Shown in pieces: positions 23,801 to 35,800 of a DNA stretch of 64,000 bases. A program made the translations under genes and the position numbers. The stretch is from Ostrinia nubilalis (taxonomy: Eukaryota > Arthropoda > Insecta > Lepidoptera > Crambidae). The stretch covers positions 15,220,001-15,284,000 of the forward strand of contig NC_087099.1 in NCBI RefSeq assembly GCF_963855985.1, in the 5' to 3' direction. The notes beneath the pieces are model-generated. The model did not search any database and was not told the DNA's origin. It worked only from the letters and a program-made list of their open reading frames with translations. The first letter of the stretch is position 1; each line of letters starts with the position of its first letter.

Positions 23801-26800
23801 TTACTAATATTATAAATGCGAAAGTTTGTATGGATGTCTGGATGTTTGTTACTCTTTCACGCAAAAACTACTGAACAAATTTTGATGAAACTTTACGGTA
23901 CTATTGTTAATAACCCGGAATATCTTATAGGCTATAATTTATGACGATCTGTGACAAAATAAATTTCACGCGGGTGAAGCCGCGGGCAAAAGCTAGTAAT
24001 CAATAATAATTGGCTCCTAAAATAAGTGATGATGATAAGATACTTTTTTGACTATCCATAGCTGCACTTCTTGAGATCGTCTGTCCAATGACACTGCAAT
24101 GAAGAATCAATAAATAAGCAGAAAGCTTGTGTTTTAATGTCACAAGTTGCGTCTTATCAGATGCGCTACAGAATTAAATACCTCATCACAAACCTTCATT
24201 ATTAATGCGACCCTAAAAATTTAATATCCTTGTCTGATGGCTTGAAATATTGCGATACATTTCCATTTTGTCGGCGTCATTATGACGTATGATGACACTA
24301 TCGGTTCCAGCTATGTTACTAGATTAATTTCATATCACACAATAGTCTTGTCTCACCTCACACTGGTAGGGAACACCTCCACAGCAATGGCGGCGAGCAC
24401 AGAAGCAGCGCAGCCGCAGCACAGGCCGACGATGAACAACGTGATGGCGACTATCGGCTGGGGAAGCACGCTGGACGCTGCCAGCATCAGCGAGCAGACT
24501 GCCAGCACTGAACCTGGGAAAATAAACAGCAGGTATGGTCTAGGACAGTGTTCCGCAAAGGTTGTACCGCGGCACACTGGTGTACCGTGCTCATTAAATG
24601 GTATGCCTCGGAAAAATAACATTATCTTGTAAACCTATTCTTAGTAAGTAAGTAACGGTAAGATTAATAAAGGTATAAATGGTGTACCTCCAAAAAATTA
24701 CCGTTTTCCTCGATGTACCTTGAACACAAAAATTTTGCGGAACACTGGTCCTAGGATGCTCGTGATCATCCACAACTTATGTTGTAAGTACTAGCAGGCC
24801 TGTTCATCTCCGCGAGTTTACATCGAAAACAAAACACGCACGATGGCCCACCTACAGGATACTATTCGACAAGGCCTCACATACGAGCGAACATTGACTC
24901 ACGCACGCGTATTCCTGTGTATGATGGAAGAAAATAAAGAAAATGGTGTACTAAATACTGTGCAGTATTTAACTGCCTAAATAATAATAAAAACACAGAA
25001 TGTACTTTTTTAAGTTGCCTCAAGACACTGAGAGGTAAATAAGTAGTTAATATTATTCATGATAATTCATGCTAAATCATGTATTTCCTCCGCCATTTTC
25101 CGCAGTTTGGCACCTCACGTCACATCATTTTACCGAAGTCAGCCCTATAGCTTCGGCGCAGTGCCGATCACTGACGTTTGTCAACAAAATGGTGCTTGAC
25201 TCTTGAGACATGCTAAATTACACCATATTGTTAATGACATTGAGCATACAATTTTTTAAATACCTTCGCGAAGTAAAACTTCTGTACGTAGTACTGATTA
25301 TTATTCTGTGGTACTAGTAGGTACAGTTAGAAGCAACGCCAGCTATAAGTAAAATTCGAACTACATGAGTAGAACCAATGGTCGCCTTGTCCTTTGCAGT
25401 GTACCTAATCTATGCGATTTTTTCTAAGTTATTTTGGGACTGTCGAACCTAGAGTACCAGATTCGGTCTCGTGATATTAAAACAAAGTTTGGAAAAACGC
25501 TCTGTGTCGTATTATACCTCTGTGACCTACAATTTATTAAAAAGTTACAGATTGATTAATAAAATAATTAAGCGTGCTACTCGCAATAAGTACCTAAAGA
25601 AGTAAATAAGGATTAAGACGATGAATATTGATACATTCAAATGAAAGTAATCAAGGACCACGTGCGGATTACTCGACCGATTATCATAGAAATGTATATG
25701 CTTACAAATATCTTCTAGATATGTAATTGTAGAGTCCAGTAATTTACTATTTGCATACGTCTAATGAGATTAGCAGTCCTTTTCGTAATTACGACAACCT
25801 TTTATGAAGAACATAATGTAGTATTATTTTTGTTTCTAAATATAGTAAAACGCATACACAATAGTAATTGCAGAGCATGTGAATAGCAGCCTAAATTAGT
25901 GTAACACTTGAGTGAGATAATAAATTGTATTTGCGGAGACATCTTCAAGCAATTTCATGACACTGCTAATGGATTTAATCAACTTGTTTTCCTGCACTAA
26001 GTACTTGTATTGTGATTAATGAATGAACGCTGCGATATTGAAGACTGAAAAATGTAATGAGGATCATTTCGATTTTTAGCTGTGAATGCAGATTTATAGG
26101 GCTAAGAAATCCTTAATACACAGTCCAAAAATTTTTGTTCTACGACAAAAATTGACGAAGTTATGGCCAAATTACTAAAAAATTTCACTGACCGCCCGGC
26201 GCGGGGACGATGACGTCACTATATCCGATCCGAACGCTGCCGGCGTACTGCGTGGATAGAAAATATTTTTTTCTAGCCAAACTATCAGTTTTAGAGAAAA
26301 ACTTGTAATGACATTTATTCATCAGAATAAAGTAAGCTATCGATAGGTAATTTAAAAAAATAGAAATTGTGAAAAATACCGCAAACAATCCATACGCTCA
26401 TACGATTCAATGGAACGCAGAGACGCGATTGGGGTCTCCGCGGTGGTATATTTGGCGATTTATTCAAATAAAGTGTTCATAAGTGTTGTTAGAGTCATAA
26501 TATCTTCTTCCAAGTAAAATATAAAAATGTATAAGTATTAATTTATTTACTTCTAACAATAAGGTATAGCTGAGACAGATACACTCTGCCTAGGCTACAA
26601 GACATTGCTATGAAGATCATTTCGATGTAGGTACACGCAATACCTACCTGTTATTTAGTTTTTCTGAGTTAAACCTACGTACCTACCTATCTATTCGCCG
26701 TTCCCATGGGCGGGCCAGCTGCTGCAGGAAAGGACAGCTGCTCCCTCCTGGAAATCTATTTAATCTTAGCCTAGAAGCTGGGTATGACTCCCCCGCCCCC

Positions 26801-29800
26801 TTCCTCTCCCCAGGTCATAAGCTGGGCATGACTTCCCCCTCGGCCAGAAGTTGGGTATGATTTACCCCTCTCCAGGCCCGAAACTGGGTATGACTTGACC
26901 CCTCCCCCTCCCCCCAGGCCAGAAGCTGGGTAAGGCTTGCACCTCCCCCCAGGTCATAAGCATAAGCTGGATATGACTCCCCTTCGGCCAGAAGCTGGGT
27001 ATGACCCCCCCCCCCCCCATGCCAGAAACTGGGTATGACCCCCCCCCCATGCCAGAAATGCCAGAAACTGGGTATGACTTGACCCCCCCCCCCTAGGCCA
27101 GAAACTGGGTATGACTTGCCTCTCCCCCCCTCCCACCAAGGCCAGAAGCTGGGTAAGTCTTGCCCCTCCCCCCAGGCCATAAGCTGGGTATGACTTATCC
27201 CCCCCCCCCAGGCCAGAAACTGGGTATTAGCATCATATTATGTATTATTATGTTCAATACATACAATCATTAAGTCACACTCACCCCCAACCGCGTCTCC
27301 GCATTGCATCGAATCCTATGAAAATGTGGTTTTTGGACATAGCGATACTTATTTTTCACAATTTTTATTTTTTTAAATTACTGGTCGATAGGTTACTTTA
27401 TTTTGATGAATAAATGTTATTAAAAGTTTTTTTCTAAAACTGATAGTTTAGCAGGAAAAAAATATTTTCCATCCCAATAGTACGCCGGCTGCGCTCGATT
27501 CGGATATAATGACGTCACGCGGCCCTGCGTACGTTGACTTTTAGCGGCAAAAACGGCCTATAGTCCAGTCATTATAGTAAGTTCACCTCGGAATTCGAGA
27601 TACCCAGCTATAAGTCTGTAAATACGTGTATATTGACACCCTAAAAGTTGTCTCAAAACCTACATATGGTAGGGTGTAAGCAACTATTAAATTTCAAGGT
27701 CAACGGTCACAAAAATCGGTTTTTTGCGCTTTTTTTAGAAATATCTCATTTCCTGTGGGTTTTTTGCTATTTGTATTTATTATCAATATTGTAGAATACT
27801 AAATTCTCTACAAATTTTGTTTAAAAACTTTTTTTATACGGTGAACCGTTTTCGAGATAGAGGGCGGAGAGCGCGCGGTCACTGCATCACTTCAGGTCTA
27901 CTTAAGCGGTTTAGATTTTTCATACAAAAGGAGTTTCCCGCTAATTCCTGTGGGAATTTCGGGAATTCCTTGTTGTAACTAAGCTTTGAGTTTACTAAGG
28001 TACCTACATGCCAAATTTCAAGCGTCTTAACTTCCGTTAAGCTTTTAGATTTTTCATACAAAAGGATTTTCCCGCTAATTCCTGTTCCCGTGGGAATTCC
28101 TAAGTATACTATAACCTGCCCAGGTGTATGAAGAATAATTGTACCAAGTTTCGTTAAAATCCGTCGAGTAGTTTTTGTTTCTATAAGGAACATACAGACG
28201 GACAGAATTCTATACATGAAATATATTTTCAAAATAACTATCAGGGGGTGATTAGTGATCGATACTGATGCCAAAAATGCAATCAGTAAAATTTTTGTCT
28301 GTCTGTCTGTCCGTCTGTATGTTCCTTATAGAAACAAAAACTACTCGATGGATTTTAACGAAACTTGGTACAATTATTCTTCATATACCTGGGCAGGTTA
28401 TAGTTTACTTAGGAATTCCCACGGGAACAGGAATTAGCGGGAAAATCCTTTTGTATGAAAAATCTAAACGCTTAACGGAAGTTAGACGCTTGAAATTTGG
28501 CATGTAGGTACCTTAGTAAACTTAAAGCTTATTTACAACAAGTAATTACCGAAATTCCCACGGGAATTAGCGGGAAAATCCTTTTGTATGAAAAACCTTA
28601 ACCGCTTAAGTTGACCTGAAGTGATGCAGTGACCGCGCGCTCTCCGCCCTCTATCTCGAAAACGGTTCACCGTATAAAAAAAAATTTTAAACAAAATTTG
28701 TAGAGAATTTAGTATTCTACAATATTGATAATAAATACAAATAGCAAAAAACCCATAGGAAATGAGATATTTCCAAAAAAAGCGCAAAAAACCGATTTTT
28801 GTGACCTTTGACCTTAAAATTTAATAGTTGCTTACACCCTACCATATGTAGGTTTTGAGACAACTTTTAGGGTGTCAATATACAAGTATTTACAGACTTA
28901 CAGCTGGGTATCTCTAATTCCGAGATTCTTACCTAATTTAAGCTTAAATGACTGGACTACTATGTTTATTACTTAATATCTTCGTAAGTAATGGTCCGAT
29001 TTGGATAATTCAAAAAGATATATCTTTCTTATGTCTTAAAGATTAACGTAGATACTAGTTTTATTGAATTTTCTACAACAGTACTGATCCTCATTGAAAT
29101 ATGCAAACATTAGGTAAATGTAATCTTTTGCCGAGGGTAGAGTAAAATATTAAGTTACTGACAGAATTTATGAATAGAAAATAATGACCAATGATTGGCC
29201 TATGTAGAAGAAATGTTCATCATCATCATCATCATTTCAGCCATAGGACGTCCACTGCTGAACATAGGCCTCCCCCAATGCTTTCCACGTTGATCGATTG
29301 ATAGCGGCCTGCGTCCAGCGCTTCCCTGCTACCTTTACGATGTCGTCGGTCCACCTTGTAGGTGGACGTCCCACGCTGCGCTGCTGCGTGCCAAGAAAAG
29401 TAAGGTACAGCATTCAAGGTAGTAACATCGTCTCTCGACTGTACTGCAAATTCTGAGTTTTGACTGTACATTCATTCTGTGACAGACCAATATTTAGGCA
29501 GGCGAAGCCACGGGCAAAAGCTATTTAGCTTTAAAGGTCAGTACAGTAACAGTAGGTCGACCAAAGATGTCCCGGCTAATCCTGTCGGCCCCCCATTAAG
29601 TGGGGGCGTGTTGGGTCCCGTGTAGGGCGGGACATCCGCGGAAGGCGCCTTGGTAGTTCCTAGTACCCAAGGCGCCAACCACTATGCGCCAGAGGGAACA
29701 CCTCAGGTTTTTAGTGGGTTCGAGCCCCACATAACCTGCCGTCCCCCGGCGGTAGGTATGGATAGGCCATTTTCCTGGGTAAAAAAAAGGTCGACCAAAG

Positions 29801-32800
29801 ATCTGGTGAAGGTCGCGGGAAGTACCTGGATGCGGGCAGCGCAGTCGTTGACGAAACATTTGAAAGAGGCCTTTGTCTAACAGTGGGCGTCATTTGGCTG
29901 AAACGAACTAACGAAATAAACTTACAGTAGATGCAAATCTTGTTGCGCGTGCGCATGATGTAGCCGATGGCGACGTAGGTGGTGGCGCAGATCACGCCCA
30001 TGGCGATCGACACCGGGAACACGAGGGGGTTTATGGTCTTCCGCTTGCAGGTGCGTTGGGTAGACACCTGAAAATATCACCAGTTATAGTCATGATGCTA
30101 CTACATGAAGCTAGGGACTGGAATTCGCTGCCTGCTGCTGTCTTTACTGAACACTATAATCCGGGCTTTTTTAAGGCGATAGTGAATAGGTACTTACAGG
30201 GCAGATAATGTACCATCCTAGACTGCATCTCACTTAACACCAGCCAGGTGCGATTGCGGTTAAATATCTGCTTTGTCTTACATAAAAAAAATACGATGTA
30301 TCAATTTTCGAAGTCACATAGAGCTATATAAATTTTGACCGTGAAGAAGTCTGAGGATGCTCGTGTATTTCATGTAAATTCATAGCATCGCTTCGGGGGA
30401 ATGGACAATTAAATTAACTTAGGGCTAGTATTAAATCATCAAATAAATCGAACCAACCGCTGCGGCTTTTTGCTTTGCGACCATGACGTCACACATGCTG
30501 ACAGACTTGTGAACGTTGAACAGCATCTCGTTCAGGATGTTGGGCATCCATGTGTAGAGCCCGCTGGATCTGAAGCAAATCATGACTTCAGCCAAGGGAC
30601 GTCCACTGTTGGACAAGAATCTCCACAACGACCGGTCCTGTGCTACCCGCACTCAGGAAATACCTCATTATTTTGTGGACTTCTTAATGTCTTCACATAG
30701 CATCAAACAGAGAAGCGTATGCCCACCATTCATGGACAGCTTGAAAAAGTAATTATTAACAGCTTCAAGTTGTGACTGCATAGCAAACTACGGAAGCAGT
30801 TGTGACTGCTTGGGCGGTTTTGTCTGCAGTTTGCTATGCAGTTGTAACTTGAAGCTGTCGGATACTAGCTATCCGTGCAGGGCAGGCCTTTTATGTATTT
30901 AACTGCCTACTACCTAATAAGGAATTTAATAAAACGCTTCAAAATTGAAATCATCGCACTCCGTTATTTCAATTAGCAGATGACCTAATAGCAATGTATG
31001 AGATTTCAATCAATTGCAATCATTGCGATTTTGTTGCGCTGATTCATTGAATTTCAGCGGGTAGCACTTGACATAAATTGTGTTCTCGCAAGTTCCTTTT
31101 GATGGCCTCAAATTGTTTCTGTTATATTAATTTCAAAGTAAATACGCCGCTATTTTAAGAAAGAGGGTTTGATATATCCAGATATATTTTTGGATAAATA
31201 TAAATTTGATTGGCGTTAAAGAATTGGGCAGTTGACACTTGACACCAAAAGAATAAAATCGGAACACAACTTAAAAAAAAAAACTAATTTGAAATGGAGT
31301 TCGTTCTCAATTTGCCTTACAATAATTCGATTTAATGTTAGTAAGGTTTTAGCAATAAATTGTTAATCAATTAAGTAGATGGAGTCTTGAGCTAGCTAGC
31401 TAGTTAAAGGTTTTCTGGAATAAATCGCTTCTTAGCAATAAGACCGCTCTAATTCTGTTGTTTCGATTTGGCATTTTTCTTACGTTTCACTTTTGGTGAA
31501 TAATGAAGTATAATATTCTATCCTGTAATCGTAAATATAATATGGCCCAAAACCCGTTATAGTAGACTTGTGCCAGTAGTAAGAATACTTAGCAATTAAT
31601 GATCTCATTTCCATGTCTGGTGCTCTTCATTACCTGAACTAATTTAGATAAAGCTAACTCGTAAGCAATTGGACTACATAAATAAAAATAGGCGCCGTTA
31701 TCTGAAAAATAATGGTGTTTTAATTAGTTTTAATGTGACCAGAGTTAAGCGACAGGATTTTTGGCGTCTTTGCCATAATTATTGTCTGTAATGTACTATC
31801 TGCCCTTAACCTTTTATAGAACAACATACTTAAGTTGGTTGGTATTCTATCAAATCATAAAGTTCTATTCTCCTGACAGGGGCTAGGTCATCATCTGATT
31901 CCAACTATAAGATATAACTAAAATAGGAGAATAGACATACCTACTTCTCTGTTGGGATATGAGGGAATGTGTGGTAGAGGGGCTAATCCTTTGTTTGTAT
32001 TTGTGTCTGTGTTTTTTTTTTTCTATATTATATTACAGAATCCGACTGCTAAGTTTGGCAGACGTCAACTATCTGGTTGACAGATATCCAAAGAGACATA
32101 AGGGAGTTGAAAGAAGAAAATCAAGGCTGCTAAGTTTTCAAAAGTCAGTGAAAATGTTTTAAATCTATTCGACTAGCTGAAAATTATGTTTTAGAAGCCG
32201 TGATGATAGATACATAGCTGAAAATGATGTTTCGGAAATTGTGATAACAGATTCTCAACTATAAAAGTACTTACAGACAGAACACCATGAACATGGAGAA
32301 GTGCGAGATGAGCACGCATCTGAGGAGCGGCGGCTTGAGCAGCTGGCCGAAGTTTTTGAAGGCCTTGCAGAAGCCGCGCTGGGCTAACGCGGTGGACAGG
32401 GTTATGGACTTCACCTGGTAGGTAATAAGGTTGATATTACCATAATTCTCAGGAACTTGCAAAATCTCTGCCTAACGAAGTAACAAGCGAACCTGCAAAG
32501 CCCTTCGTAACAATGCTGATGAGAGTTCACGCTTTGTTTGATAAATGAGTTCTGAAGCTTGATAAATGTAATTCCAAGCGTCAACCTTTCCATAACTCTA
32601 AGTGACAGCTATTATTAGGGCATCCACCAGTCAATTGATATAATTACTTTTTTATGCGGTTAAATACGTTGTTTCTCTATAGTGTTTTTAAGGAGATGCT
32701 CAAGTTTGACGTACTCACAACTTTGTTTTTAAGCGAACTAATCGAATGTATTGATTTCACATCAACTTCGAATCGAATGTAGCAAATAAATGTAAACGAG

Positions 32801-35800
32801 TCAGCTTTTCATACTTGTGTCCAATACCCTATATAATAGTGGCATGCAGTAAACACAAAGGTTATGAAGAAGTCTTACTGGATAATCTTCCTTCTTCTTC
32901 TTATGGTTCCAAGCGTAGATTCTGGCTAAGACTGGGATGGCTTTGATCTCTCCTTTAACTGCGTAAAGGAACCGCGGGCTCTCAGGCAGGAACACCATGA
33001 TGATCGCTGCCAGCACCCCTGGCGATGAGGAAAAGAGTTTTAATCCTACGAGACTGTAAAGATAGTCCAACATTTGTAGGAAAACACGAGTATTGAATTT
33101 CTTCTGGAGTTTCCTTGCGTGATTGAATCAGAAATGAGGAGATCTGGCGAATGTGTCCTGCTCCATTTCATTATGTAACATCTATGTACCACATTCTGCA
33201 AATAAATAATTTGAATTTGAATTTGATCAAAAACTCATTAAAAAACTCATTAAAACTCATTTATTTCTGTAAATAGGCTTAAAAAAAGCACCTTTACACG
33301 TCCCAGTATTAACCCTACAACTGCTTCAGGACAATAAATGGGCCAGTGCTGAGAAAAAGCAGCGCAAGAAACTCAGTCACTATTGTCAGCCTCTTTTTCA
33401 AAGGTTTACATGCTTTAAAATGTACAAAGTTATAAATATTTATGCGAGTTATAAATATTTATGCGATCCGCAGGAGAACCAAAGTGACTGACATAGCCCA
33501 CAGAATCGCTAAAATCAAGTGGCAGTGGGAGGGGCACATAGCTCGTAGAGCAGAGAGTAGAGGCAGAAAAGTTCGCGAGTGGCGACCACGAGCTGGAAGG
33601 CGTAGTGTGGGCAGGCTTCCCACTAGGTGGACCGACGATCTGGTGAAGGTCGCGGGAGGTACCTGGATGTGGGCGGCGCAGGACCGGTCTTTGTGGAAGA
33701 CCTTGGGGGAGGCCTTTGTCCAGCAGTGGACGTCTTTCGGCTGACACGAACGAACTTATTCTACGGGGATAGAACCTGCGACATCTGGCGTAGTTGGTTC
33801 AAAAGAACCTGTAAGATTAGAGCTGTTTCAAAATTTAATACACTCTTGATTTTATTTTATCGATTATAAAAAAATGCAGTTCGCGTCTTCTGGAGCTGCA
33901 ATTTTTTTCTCAGCCTCTTTAAAATACTGTCATTTTTTTCACTCATACCTACTATTACGCCCGTATTTACAAACTACTCAAAGGCACAGCGTTGAATAGA
34001 CCTCTGTGATTGGTTCGTGTGTCACCCTGTGCGTCCACGCGCACTGTGAGACCTCATAGTAATGTTTGTGAATACGGGCGTAAGTATCTTTGAAATTGTG
34101 AATATCAGTGTCACTTATTTGCTGCTAAAAGTCAAAAATCTACCAGGTGTGCACCAAGACCAGATGTACGCTCGCCATGGCACCATCTTCACATTGATTA
34201 GGGTGAACGACCAGTTGCTGGAGAGGATCAGCCACGCCATGACTGCAGTAGATGGAAAAAAGCTGGTTATGATGATGAATTTGAATTTGAATAAATAATC
34301 TGGTTGAAGCTAAAATTGAAATGCTGTTAGGTTTGCAATTTGAATCCGCAGAAGGTAAATAATTCTGGTTATCTCTAAAACGTACATTTTTTGAAGACGG
34401 CTTCAGAAGCTATAGCTTTTTCAAACTGTTTATTACTATTCCACACGTTACAAAGATCTTTAAAATATTATTCCACATCATATTTAGAATCCTCAAAATA
34501 ATATTGGACAGTTCGGACTCGGGTATAGCAAAATAGAGGAGAGGATGACGCAGATTTATACTCGTAGGTAGATTAACTTTAAAATAGACGTATTTTTTTT
34601 AATAAAAAATGGAACAAAAAAGCGTGAAAATTTTATAGTAGGCATTCAATAGACATGTTTTTCCTGCCATATAACATCATAATACAATCTCAAGGCCTGC
34701 TTCAATGTAGGTCATTGTACATTTTTCTCCTTACATAACGTTTAAACGCGCGTGCCAATTTCTGGTAGTTAGGGCACTTGTTTGCCAAATGTTTCGCTAT
34801 TAATTTCTGCAATTTCCAACAGTATAGGAAAACAGGACTGTAAGGATATAGAAATAGAGCATACTATTAAAATAGCTTTAGCTATGGATGTACTAGGGAA
34901 TATGGAGAACCCGTGGTAGACTCGACGACGCGTGTATTCATTGAGCATTCGTAATTACTATACTATTAATAGGTTGTTTTGATGGTATAACTCATACGAA
35001 CGAAGGGTCAATGTTGTTAAAGCTACGGTACCCATTGATTTGGATTATTGACTCTCTGAAGGATGAATTAAGGTGGTAGGGAGACATTAGGATGCCTGTT
35101 GGGGACCGTTCAGGGAAGATCAATGGGACCTGTATTCAGTAGAGGAAATGGACATCCTATTGACTAATAGAAAGCACCTAAAATTGATAGATAGAGAGAT
35201 AGTTAAGGGGACCGTGCGGAGAAAATACTTTAATTTATTTATATTTATTAAAGGAAATAGACACTCTATTTATCAATGTAAAGTACGTAATTGACAGATA
35301 AAGAGGTCGAGAGTATTTTGCGCACTGAGCCAAAAGTGTAGGTACAATCAATCACTTACATGAAATAAAAAGCAGTAAAGTATTCAATTGTTGACAGACT
35401 AATTAGAAATCTGACAGTAATTTCATTGATTGATTAAGCGTCTAATTAATCGAAGATTTAGTCTAAAACTTACCCGGCAATACGATGAAAGTGAACGCGA
35501 TGAAGGTGGACCCGAACGCAATGGCGGACGCTCGGCGGGAGTCCGTGTGCATTTCGCCGAGGTACGCGTACACGGTTGCACTTGATGCAGATACCCTGCA
35601 TAGTACAGAAATAAAACACATGCCACGCACTAAGAAGCTAACGTCTAATTTTTAAATGAGATACAATTAGGTTACTACCCACATTTATGTTGTAAAAAAG
35701 AGACTTCATTCTATTGTAACATGGCTTTATGAATGCACAAGCAACGCAGAATTAAAATAATTATCTGTGGCCTAGCTTTTTACCCTACTTTTTACTTTAC

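Noticed and set aside
26815..27180. 121-codon Gly/Trp-rich ORF on the minus strand
   Set aside because: It is the translation of the C-rich minisatellite; frame-open only because units lack stops. No homology or start context.
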